Assembly (NCBI GenBank): GCA_003456155.1
Contig: DMPC01000008.1
Location: forward strand, 1-5,178
Length of the DNA: 5,178 nucleotides
Source: Actinomycetota bacterium
GTDB lineage: Bacteria; Actinomycetota; Actinomycetes; S36-B12
Direction of reading: 5' to 3'
The notes beneath the pieces are model-generated. The model saw nothing but the letters and a program-made list of their open reading frames with translations. It was not told the DNA's origin and searched no databases. Positions 1 to 5,178 of the stretch are shown here, in pieces. The translations under genes were made by a program, and so were the position numbers. Positions within the stretch are counted from its first letter, which is position 1, and each line of letters opens with the position of its first letter.

Positions 1-1164
1 CCGTCGAGCCCTGCCATCGCGATTCCCGCCACCATCAACGGCCTGCACGTCGCCGGGGTGCAGGACGGCGCCTGGCCCGACGCCAACGTCCCGTTCGGAA
101 CCCTGCGACTGTGGGACTCCGGTACCGGCTGGGGGCAGATCGAGACGACGCAGGGACGCTACGACTGGGCCCAGCTCGATGAGGCCCTCGCCACCGCGGA
201 GAAGAACGGCACCACCGACGTGCTCCTTGTCCTCGGCACCACTCCCGCGTGGAACGCGAAGCGCATCGTGGCGGGTGACTACCCCGCACCCGGAGCCGCA
301 TCGGCACCCAAGAGCATGGAGGCCTGGGACGAATTCGTCTCGGCTGTCGTCAGCCGATATGCCGGACGCATCACGTCGTACCAGATCTGGAACGAGGCGA
401 GCCTGTCCATGTTCTGGGACGGGACCCCGAAGCAGATGGCCGAGCTGACCAAGCGCGCCTACGACATCATCAAGAAGACCGACCCGGCTGCCACCGTCGT
501 CGCCGCGAGCACGACCGTGCGCCTCACCGGCGCGTTCGACCGATTCTTCCCCCGGTACCTCGAGGAGTTGCGCACCCTCGGCTGGCCCGTCGATGCGTTC
601 TCGGCACATCTGTACCCCGAGAGCCGCGGGACGACCGACGAGCGCGCGGCCTTCATCGCACAGGTCACCGACGTCCTCGACGCCGCCGGGGCCCCCGACC
701 TGCCGATCTGGGACACCGAGCTGAACTACGGGCTGGCTGGTCCCGGCGCCGACAATCCCCGGCAGTCGATCAGCGGATCGCGCGCGCGTGACTGGGTGGT
801 CGAGACGACGATCGATTCGCTCGCGCTCGGCATCAGCCGCACCTACTGGTACATCTGGACACCCGAGCCCTACCCGCTCCTGGGCATGCAACTGACCAAC
901 ACCTCAGGAGCGGTCAAGGGCCTGCGGATCGTCGACCAGTGGCTCGTCGGGGGCACCCTCGGCACCTGCGGCGAGCAGGCAGGCGTCGCGACCTGCGAAG
1001 TGGAGAAGAACGGAGTGCCCTCGATCATCGCCTGGTCGCTTGACGGCCCCGCCGCCCTCGTCGCACCGGACGGCTTCACCGAGGTGTGCCGCACGTCGAA
1101 TGAGTGCACGCCGGTGGCCGGGGCGGTCGAGCTGGACGAGACACCCGTGCGGCTGCTGCCATGA
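1..1164 (+). CDS. Secreted-type glycoside hydrolase, clan GH-A, GH39-like (5' partial)
   Basis: Probably hydrolyses a beta-linked glycan with retention of configuration; the substrate cannot be read from sequence. The frame is open from base 1, and the conserved N-terminal strand (INGLHV, bases 34-51) lies before the first GTG at 58, so the real start and any signal peptide are outside the window. Counting codon 58 as residue 1: FGTLRLWD at 13-20; IWNEAS at 110-115 with E113 as the acid/base; the HLY pair H184/Y186; WDTE at 218-221 with E221 as the nucleophile; and the Trp-rich strand YWYIW at 263-267. These match the (beta/alpha)8 clan A layout. Residues from about 290 form a separate tail with four cysteines (304, 313, 344, 350), likely two disulfides, which suggests export. 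The PslG/beta-xylosidase-like GH39 group is the closest fit I recognise; GH5-type cellulase is the alternative. The stop overlaps the next gene's ATG. Confidence 0.85.
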   Translation, partial: PSSPAIAIPATINGLHVAGVQDGAWPDANVPFGTLRLWDSGTGWGQIETTQGRYDWAQLDEALATAEKNGTTDVLLVLGTTPAWNAKRIVAGDYPAPGAASAPKSMEAWDEFVSAVVSRYAGRITSYQIWNEASLSMFWDGTPKQMAELTKRAYDIIKKTDPAATVVAASTTVRLTGAFDRFFPRYLEELRTLGWPVDAFSAHLYPESRGTTDERAAFIAQVTDVLDAAGAPDLPIWDTELNYGLAGPGADNPRQSISGSRARDWVVETTIDSLALGISRTYWYIWTPEPYPLLGMQLTNTSGAVKGLRIVDQWLVGGTLGTCGEQAGVATCEVEKNGVPSIIAWSLDGPAALVAPDGFTEVCRTSNECTPVAGAVELDETPVRLLP

Positions 1165-2672
1165 GGCGTCCGCTCTCCCTCGTCACCCTGCTCCTCGCCG
1201 GAGCGGTCGCCGCCGCGGCACTGCCCGCTCCCGCCTGGGGTGCGCCCGCGCCGCAGGCCAAGGGCTCGTGGTCGATGGTGCCGCAGTCCAAGGACACCAA
1301 TGACGACGGCGTCATCGACGGAGACGGCGGTGTGCCCGTCTCCGGTGCGCTCAGCACCCAGCCGGCATCCCGCTACAAGGGAGCCGGCAACTACATCGCA
1401 CAGCCCAACGAGCGACTGATCGGCGGGGCTCTGTCGTGGTACCTGTCCCCCAAGGGCTTCCCCGTCGCCCTCGACGCATGCAGATCCGTCGGGACGGAAT
1501 TCCGCTGGGTGATCCGCGCGACCGGCTCAGCCCCGATCACGACGAAGTGGCGGCCCTTGCGATCGAGCACCTGCGACCAGGAGCTCGTCCTGCCTGAGGG
1601 CCCGCATCGCCTGACGCTTGAGGTGAGGGCCGGGGGGCGGACGGCACGCGAGAGCCTGAGCGCGAACGTCCGCAACATCCTCATCGTCGCGATGGGCGAC
1701 TCTTACGCGTCAGGCGAGGGGAATCCGCGGAACGTCGAGGCATGGCTCAACGAAGGCCCGCCCTTCACCCCGTACTGGGACGACGACGCCTGCAACCGCA
1801 GCGTCCTCGGCGCTCCCGCACAGGCAGCACTCGCGCTCGAGGAACGCTCCACGCGGACGTCCGTCACGCTCGTCAACGTCACGTGCACCGGTGCCACGGT
1901 CAACCGCGGGATTCTTGGCGTGCAGTCGGGCCAGGGGCAGACATCGACCCAGCTGGAGCAGGCGACGCAGATCATCAGCGGCCATGAGGCCGACCTGGTT
2001 CTCTTGACGATCGGCGGGAATGACGTCGGCTTCACCTCCGTCCTGCAGGCCTGCGCCCTGTCGAACAACTGCCCGCTGACGAAGCCCCCAGCCGGCGTGC
2101 TGCAGCCGTACCCCACGGTGCAGAGCGGTGTCCAGGCGCGCACCGGGCAGCTGCCCGCGGACTTCGACCGCATCGCTTCCTGCCTCGGCACCGACTCCTG
2201 CACGCTGAAGGACGGCCGGGTCGTGCCCGGTCTGCCCACCAGCCCCGATGCCCGCGTGCTGCCCACGCTCTACCCCGACATCACCCGGGCGGCGAACGGC
2301 CAGCCCTGCTCCTATCTCACCCTCACGCCCTCCGACTTCGGGTGGGCGCGGTCGACCATGCTGCTGCCCGATCCGCCCCGGCCCTATCCGTACGTGACCG
2401 CGGCCGGCACGACGGTGCCCCTGCCGATGGATTCCGGATCGCTCAACCAGGTGATCGCCGCCACCGCACGGATCCCCGGATGGCAGCCGGTCACCGGAAC
2501 CTGGGCTGCTTCGGGGCAGAGCCCCGAGGGCCATGGCGTGTGCGCGGGGGATTCCGCCTGGGTGTTCGGCGTGACCACCCTGGCCGGCTTCGGCAGCGCG
2601 TCCTTCCATCCGAACCCCACCGGGCAGCGCGTGATGGGACGGGCCATCGCCGAAGCCATCCCCGGCCGGTGA
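1161..2672 (+). CDS. Exported SGNH/GDSL-family esterase or lipase with N-terminal accessory domain
   Basis: A 503-residue secreted ester hydrolase; the substrate is unknown. The ATG at 1161 is chosen because it opens a classic signal peptide (MRRP, hydrophobic to about residue 21, APA or WGA cleavage near 25-28); in-frame upstream starts would bury it. Next come an Asp-rich loop DTNDDGVIDGDGG at 45-57, resembling Ca2+-binding loops, and a probable Ig/PKD-like beta domain at about 65-175. The SGNH domain follows: GDSYASGEG with nucleophile S181, CTGAT with G244, GGNDVGF with N287, and SFHPN with H483. Three residues before H483 the usual Asp is Ala480, so catalysis may use a Ser-His dyad, as known for Streptomyces scabies esterase. 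Many cysteines suggest several disulfides. No Shine-Dalgarno is seen at a normal distance; the ATGA overlap with the glycoside hydrolase implies coupled translation and a shared, possibly polysaccharide-deacylating, role (inference). Confidence 0.88.
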   Translation: MRRPLSLVTLLLAGAVAAAALPAPAWGAPAPQAKGSWSMVPQSKDTNDDGVIDGDGGVPVSGALSTQPASRYKGAGNYIAQPNERLIGGALSWYLSPKGFPVALDACRSVGTEFRWVIRATGSAPITTKWRPLRSSTCDQELVLPEGPHRLTLEVRAGGRTARESLSANVRNILIVAMGDSYASGEGNPRNVEAWLNEGPPFTPYWDDDACNRSVLGAPAQAALALEERSTRTSVTLVNVTCTGATVNRGILGVQSGQGQTSTQLEQATQIISGHEADLVLLTIGGNDVGFTSVLQACALSNNCPLTKPPAGVLQPYPTVQSGVQARTGQLPADFDRIASCLGTDSCTLKDGRVVPGLPTSPDARVLPTLYPDITRAANGQPCSYLTLTPSDFGWARSTMLLPDPPRPYPYVTAAGTTVPLPMDSGSLNQVIAATARIPGWQPVTGTWAASGQSPEGHGVCAGDSAWVFGVTTLAGFGSASFHPNPTGQRVMGRAIAEAIPGR

Positions 2673-2678
2673 TACGCT
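2670..2678 (+). promoter_or_regulatory. Possible extended -10 promoter element for tRNA-Lys
   Basis: TGA followed by TACGCT (2673-2678) fits an extended -10 (TGN-TANNNT) and would start transcription near 2685, about 3 nt before the mature tRNA 5' end. The TGA is also the stop codon of the esterase gene, so the element overlaps the coding end. I see no good -35 hexamer, so the call is weak; read-through from the upstream operon is the alternative source of the tRNA. Confidence 0.35.
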
Positions 2679-2687
2679 TCTCCCCTC

Positions 2688-2760
<73 letters not shown>

Positions 2761-2765
2761 CGTCG

Positions 2766-2791
2766 AGAAACCGCCTCCCACGGCGGTTTTT
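2766..2791 (+). terminator. Rho-independent terminator after tRNA-Lys
   Basis: AAACCGCC (2768-2775) and GGCGGTTT (2782-2789) form an 8-bp stem with a 6-nt loop TCCCAC, extended by a G-U and an A-U pair. The run of five T at 2787-2791 is part stem, part tail. It ends the tRNA transcript and probably also any read-through from the glycoside hydrolase/esterase unit. In the opposite direction the hairpin is followed by only three T, so it may also weakly stop transcripts of the converging TRIC gene, whose stop codon is 25 bp away. Confidence 0.85.
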
Positions 2792-2815
2792 CTGCTTTCT
2801 CGGCAGTGACGGAAC

Positions 2816-3490
2816 TCAGGACGTCGAGTCTCGCGAGGAGTCAGCCGGAAGGGCACTCGGCAGGTTCCAGTCACGTCGGATCGCCACGATGCGGATCGCG
2901 AACACCATCGCCACCGACGTCCACACGGTGATCTGGGTAGGAGCACCCATCCCCTCGAGCAGCGCAAACCAGGCCCCGCCGGCGATGCCCGCGACGGCAT
3001 AGATCTGCCCGACCAGCACGACCGGCCTGTTGCCTGTCAGCAGGTCACGGAGCATGCCGCCGCCGACACCGGTGAGCACGCCGAGCATGACGGCGAGGAA
3101 GGGCGTCAGCTGCGCGTCCAGCCCGATCTGCGTTCCCACGATGACGAAGGCGCTGAGTCCCGCCGCATCCGCGATGAGGATGGGAGTCGAGGACTCCAGA
3201 TGGGCATGCGGCCAGATCCGGAGAATGACGAGCATCACGATTGCTGTGCCCACCGCGACGAAGACCGGCCAGGAGCGCTCGAGCCAGGCCACGGGCAGCT
3301 GGCCCAGCAGCACATCCCGCAGGGTTCCGCCCCCGATCGCCACGACGAGCGCGAGGACGGCGGCACCCAGCCAGTCCATGCGCGCTCGAGCCGCCGCCAT
3401 CACCCCGGAGACCGCGAACGCGATGGTCCCGATCACCTCGAGCGCGAGGAAGGGGGTGCTCGCAGTGGCGGCCTCGGCGGCGAGGTTCAT
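2816..3490 (-). CDS. TRIC / UPF0126 (YadS-YicG-like) family membrane protein
   Basis: A 224-residue integral membrane protein. Prokaryotic TRIC proteins form trimeric cation channels with one pore per subunit; the physiological role here is unknown. The family's internal duplication is visible: GGGTLRDVLLG at 53-63 and GGGMLRDLLTG at 143-153, each the Gly-rich bend plus Arg-Asp of one three-helix repeat. About seven hydrophobic segments are visible (roughly 13-33, 41-60, 74-91, 103-120, 129-145, 157-177, 187-204), followed by a short polar tail. I choose the ATG at 3490: upstream in-frame codons would add an Arg-rich leader unlike the family, and a -10 box (3498-3503) sits 7 nt before it, indicating a leaderless message. 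The AGGAG further upstream is about 16 nt away, too far to serve this ATG. It is divergent from the alpha/beta hydrolase gene. Confidence 0.93.
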   Translation of the reverse strand: MNLAAEAATASTPFLALEVIGTIAFAVSGVMAAARARMDWLGAAVLALVVAIGGGTLRDVLLGQLPVAWLERSWPVFVAVGTAIVMLVILRIWPHAHLESSTPILIADAAGLSAFVIVGTQIGLDAQLTPFLAVMLGVLTGVGGGMLRDLLTGNRPVVLVGQIYAVAGIAGGAWFALLEGMGAPTQITVWTSVAMVFAIRIVAIRRDWNLPSALPADSSRDSTS

Positions 3491-3497
3491 GGCCGAC

Positions 3498-3503
3498 AGC
3501 CTA
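3498..3503 (-). promoter_or_regulatory. -10 box of leaderless promoter for the TRIC gene
   Basis: On the minus strand the hexamer TAGGCT matches TANNNT and lies 7 nt upstream of the ATG at 3490, which places the transcription start at or next to the A of the start codon. No clear -35 is visible. It explains why this gene lacks a usable Shine-Dalgarno. Confidence 0.6.
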
Positions 3504-3544
3504 GGTCTCCTCGCCCGCCGGATGCGTGCTCCCCGCAGGGCGCC

Positions 3545-3550
3545 TACCCT
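3545..3550 (+). promoter_or_regulatory. -10 box of leaderless promoter for the alpha/beta hydrolase gene
   Basis: TACCCT matches TANNNT and ends 6 nt before the ATG at 3557, so transcription would begin at the start codon. There is no Shine-Dalgarno in front of this ATG. The -35 region would fall near 3521-3527, where the divergent TRIC promoter's -35 region would also lie. No good -35 consensus is seen. Confidence 0.6.
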
Positions 3551-3556
3551 CAACGC

Positions 3557-4492
3557 ATGCGCATCGCTCGACTCGTCGTGGCCGGTCTCGCCCTCGTGCT
3601 GCTGACCGCCACCCCCGCAGCCGCGACGCCCGACCCCACGATCCCCGGCGCGATCGCCCGGACGCAGTCGGGCGGCGAGCTGCGCGCCAGCAAGGCGATC
3701 TCATCGACCGACGCCTACACCCGCCATCGCATCACGTACCGCAGCAACGATCTGACCATCAGCGGGATCATGAACCGACCCAAGGGCGAGGGGCCGTTCC
3801 CGGTTGTCGTGCTCGCTCACGGCTACATCGATCCCGACGTCTACTGGAGCGGCCAGGGCTTCCGGCGGGAGCAGGACTGGCTCGCTCGCAACGGCTACGT
3901 CGCCCTGCACGTCGACTACCGCAACCATGCAGGGTCGGACAACGATCCCGATGGTGATCTCGACATGCGGATCGGCTACGCCGAGGACGTCATCAATGCT
4001 GGCCTGGCCGTGCGCAACTCGCGCATCCCCTACCTCGACCGCGACCGCGTTGCGGTGCTCGGTCGATCGATGGGCGGCAACGTCGTCTACCAGGCACTCG
4101 CCATCGCCCCGGGCGTCTTCGATGCGGCCATCACGTACGCATCCGTCAGCAGCAACGTCGCCGACAACTTCAACCGCTGGCAGCGACAGCGCTACGACAT
4201 CGCAGCCCGGATCCTCAAGACCTACGGGGAGCCCAAGGCCAATCCCGAGCTCTGGCAGCGGATGTCGGCCCGCACCTACTTCGACCGCATCACCGAGCCG
4301 ATCCTGGCGTTCCATGGCACGGCCGACGCCACCTGCGACATCCGGTGGGCGCGGGAGACCCAGGCAGCCCTGGAGAGGGCGGGCGTGGATGCGCGCCTGG
4401 TCGAGTACGACGGAGCCGATCACTACTTCGACGGGCCGTGGTACGACTCGATCCGCCAGGTCGACCGCTTCCTGGCCAAGCACCTCGACTGA
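3557..4492 (+). CDS. Exported alpha/beta hydrolase (S9 peptidase/dienelactone-hydrolase-like)
   Basis: A 311-residue serine hydrolase, either an esterase or a peptidase; the substrate is not recognisable. A signal peptide is clear: MRIAR, hydrophobic 6-18, AAA cleavage near residue 23. The alpha/beta core starts near residue 56. LAHGY at 86-90 supplies the oxyanion HG; GRSMGG at 169-174 has nucleophile S171; HGTAD at 253-257 gives D257; DGADHY at 285-290 gives H289, so the triad is complete. After the YRNHAG strand-loop there is an acidic stretch at 127-136 (SDNDPDGDLD) that could bind a metal or form a substrate lid, though this is inference. C260 is the only cysteine. The layout resembles prolyl-oligopeptidase-type (S9) and acetyl-xylan-esterase-like hydrolases without their propeller. 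The ATG at 3557 is supported by the signal peptide and by a -10 box 6 nt upstream. The gene ends 2 bp from the converging cysO gene. Confidence 0.9.
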   Translation: MRIARLVVAGLALVLLTATPAAATPDPTIPGAIARTQSGGELRASKAISSTDAYTRHRITYRSNDLTISGIMNRPKGEGPFPVVVLAHGYIDPDVYWSGQGFRREQDWLARNGYVALHVDYRNHAGSDNDPDGDLDMRIGYAEDVINAGLAVRNSRIPYLDRDRVAVLGRSMGGNVVYQALAIAPGVFDAAITYASVSSNVADNFNRWQRQRYDIAARILKTYGEPKANPELWQRMSARTYFDRITEPILAFHGTADATCDIRWARETQAALERAGVDARLVEYDGADHYFDGPWYDSIRQVDRFLAKHLD

Positions 4493-4494
4493 GG

Positions 4495-4770
4495 TCAGCC
4501 TCCTGCGACGGCCGGGATGATGGAGACGCTCGTGCCGTCCGGAGTCGGGGTCGCGAGATCCTCGAGGAAGCGCACGTCGTCGTCGTTGACGTAGACGTTG
4601 ACGAAGCGGCGCAGGCGACCGTCCTCGTCGAGCACGCGAGCTCCGATCCCGGGGTACTGGGCGTCGAGGTCAGCGAGGGCATCGGCCAGGGTCGCGCCCG
4701 AGACGGTCACCTCGGCGGTGCCACCGGTGTAGGTGCGCAGGATGGTCGGGACCTTCACGGCGATGCTCAT
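4495..4770 (-). CDS. cysO: CysO-like sulfur-carrier protein (MoaD/ThiS family)
   Basis: A 91-residue ubiquitin-fold carrier. In the family the C-terminal Gly is adenylated and converted to a thiocarboxylate that donates sulfur; mycobacterial CysO supplies it to CysM for cysteine synthesis, and Streptomyces CysO can also serve secondary-metabolite thiolation. Seen here: the start PTILRTYTGG (8-17), the hallmark RFVNVYVNDDDVRF (55-68) and the tail IPAVAGG with the exposed Gly-Gly at 90-91. These match CysO more closely than MoaD or ThiS. An AGGAG lies 7 nt before the ATG, and the ATG overlaps the stop of the threonine-synthase-like reading frame (ATGA), so the two were probably co-translated. 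Neither cysM nor mec is in the window, so the cysteine-synthesis role is inferred. The 3' end is 2 bp from the converging hydrolase gene, leaving no room for a private terminator. Confidence 0.92.
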   Translation of the reverse strand: MSIAVKVPTILRTYTGGTAEVTVSGATLADALADLDAQYPGIGARVLDEDGRLRRFVNVYVNDDDVRFLEDLATPTPDGTSVSIIPAVAGG

Positions 4771-4955
4771 GCGTTGTCTCCTGTGTCGTTCGACTCGACG
4801 TCATCGTAGGACGGGCCGATGGTGAGCGTGGGCGTGGAGGTCGGTGCGACGGCATCGAGGGTCTTCCGCCCATCGCCGGTGGTGAGGAGAACCGCCTTCT
4901 CCGGCAGGAGACCTGCCAGGACAGCGAGGATCTCAGCCGAGCTGTCGAAGCGGCA
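4767..4955 (-). pseudogene. thrC: C-terminal remnant of threonine synthase (truncated)
   Basis: A 62-codon frame with no usable start codon, closed upstream by TGA at 4956-4958 and ending in TGA at 4767-4769. It contains AVLLTTGDGRKTLDAV (21-36), which I recognise as the C-terminal signature of actinobacterial threonine synthase (usually written TGDGLKTLDAV), followed by a Thr/Pro-rich strand and IGPSYDDVE. A full enzyme has several hundred residues and a PLP lysine; none of that is seen upstream in any minus frame. Threonine synthase next to a CysO-type gene is, as I recall it, a conserved order in Streptomyces and relatives, and the 4-bp ATGA overlap with cysO supports it. It is either a real remnant left by a deletion or rearrangement, or the product of an assembly join. 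Identity rests on one short motif plus context. Confidence 0.6.
4778..4782 (-). promoter_or_regulatory. Ribosome binding site of cysO
   Basis: AGGAG on the minus strand, 7 nt before the ATG at 4770. It lies inside the end of the threonine-synthase-like frame. This strong site lets cysO be translated even though the upstream frame is broken. Confidence 0.8.
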
Positions 4956-5178
4956 TCAGGGCGATCCGCTGAGCCTCACGCTGCCACCGCCACCGACCCC
5001 TGGGATCCTCCAGGCGCCTCGTCACTGCCGCCCGCCACGCGACGGGATCGGCCTCGGCCGAACGCCAGCCCTGCACGTAGGCCTTCGCCAGTTGAGCGGT
5101 CGCCGCATCGATGGCCGGCCGCACCTGGGCCACCAGGCTCGGCGGCTCCCCCACCGGGGCCGTCGTCGGGCGGGCCTG
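4933..5178 (-). CDS. C-terminal part of an unrecognised protein (5' end beyond right edge)
   Basis: An 81-codon frame open to the window's right edge, ending in TGA at 4933-4935. Third codon positions are about 85% G/C by my hand count, which supports real coding in this frame. The visible protein starts with a Pro/Thr-rich linker, then a probable helical stretch (VRPAIDAATAQLAKAYVQGW), then a very Arg/Trp-rich basic segment (RGRWRWQREAQRIAL) and MPLRQLG at the end. I do not recognise a family. Its last 23 bp overlap, in another frame, the threonine-synthase-like remnant, so its present C-terminus may be created by the junction rather than native. A GTG at 5154 could start a 73-residue protein, but the frame is open beyond it and no ribosome site was identified there. 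Confidence 0.5.
   Translation of the reverse strand, partial: QARPTTAPVGEPPSLVAQVRPAIDAATAQLAKAYVQGWRSAEADPVAWRAAVTRRLEDPRGRWRWQREAQRIALMPLRQLG

Noticed and set aside
1710..2609. Long open frame of about 300 codons on the minus strand inside the esterase gene
   Set aside because: It is antisense to a gene with clear SGNH motifs. Its product is Gly/Arg/Ala-rich with no recognisable motif, as expected from the mirror frame of GC-rich coding DNA.
3491..3553. Longer N-terminus for the TRIC protein (start at 3553), or a CTG start at 3499 behind AGGAG
   Set aside because: The extension is Arg-rich and unlike the family, and it would cover the divergent promoter region. CTG starts are rare. The leaderless -10 spacing at the ATG 3490 is a simpler explanation.
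3701..4483. 260-codon open frame on the minus strand opposite the alpha/beta hydrolase
   Set aside because: It lies antisense to a complete catalytic-triad hydrolase. Its composition is Val/Gly/Asp-rich with no domain signature, and it has no ribosome site or context.
4932..4973. Imperfect inverted repeat (CTCAGC/GCTGAG, AGCGG/CCGCT) as an insertion-sequence end
   Set aside because: Arms are only 5-6 bp, there is no transposase, and no target duplication is visible. Such matches are common by chance in this base composition; it is noted only in relation to the junction.
4767..5178. A single intact threonine synthase with one sequencing frameshift near 4950
   Set aside because: Neither of the other two minus frames upstream shows threonine-synthase sequence; one is a basic Arg/Trp-rich unrelated protein and the other is shadow-like with a stop near 4978. 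One indel cannot rebuild the enzyme.

Overview
The window looks like a chromosomal segment of a high-GC actinobacterium (Actinomycetota). Evidence: strongly G/C-biased third codon positions, a CysO-type sulfur carrier next to a threonine-synthase tail, -10 boxes of the TANNNT type sitting 6-7 nt before start codons (leaderless mRNAs), and long spurious antisense open frames typical of such DNA. Family or genus cannot be fixed from this sequence.

Layout. (1) 1-2672, plus strand: two exported carbohydrate-active-looking enzymes in one transcription unit. The first is a clan GH-A glycoside hydrolase resembling GH39, with its 5' end outside the window. The second is an SGNH/GDSL esterase with a signal peptide, a Ca2+-loop-like motif and a probable beta-sandwich domain. 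They overlap by ATGA, so the second is probably translationally coupled to the first. (2) 2688-2760: tRNA-Lys(CTT), only 15 nt after the esterase stop, followed by a Rho-independent terminator at 2766-2791. (3) 2816-3490, minus: a TRIC/UPF0126 membrane protein. (4) 3557-4492, plus: an exported alpha/beta hydrolase. Genes 3 and 4 diverge from a 66-bp gap in which each start codon has its own leaderless -10 box. (5) 4495-4770, minus: CysO-like sulfur carrier ending in Gly-Gly, tail-to-tail with the alpha/beta hydrolase (2-bp gap). (6) 4767-4955, minus: a 62-codon C-terminal remnant of what looks like threonine synthase, overlapping the cysO start by ATGA. (7) 4933-5178, minus: C-terminal part of an unrecognised protein, in another frame and running off the right edge.

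How the genes fit together. The glycoside hydrolase and esterase could act on one extracellular acylated polysaccharide (inference). The TRIC channel and the alpha/beta hydrolase share only a promoter region. The thrC-cysO order fits a known actinobacterial neighbourhood, but here thrC is broken: its N-terminal part is replaced by unrelated coding sequence, with the join near 4933-4958. That is either a real rearrangement or a chimeric assembly near a contig end, and it is the most anomalous point in the window. I found no CRISPR array, insertion sequence, phage module, defence system or clear undescribed system.
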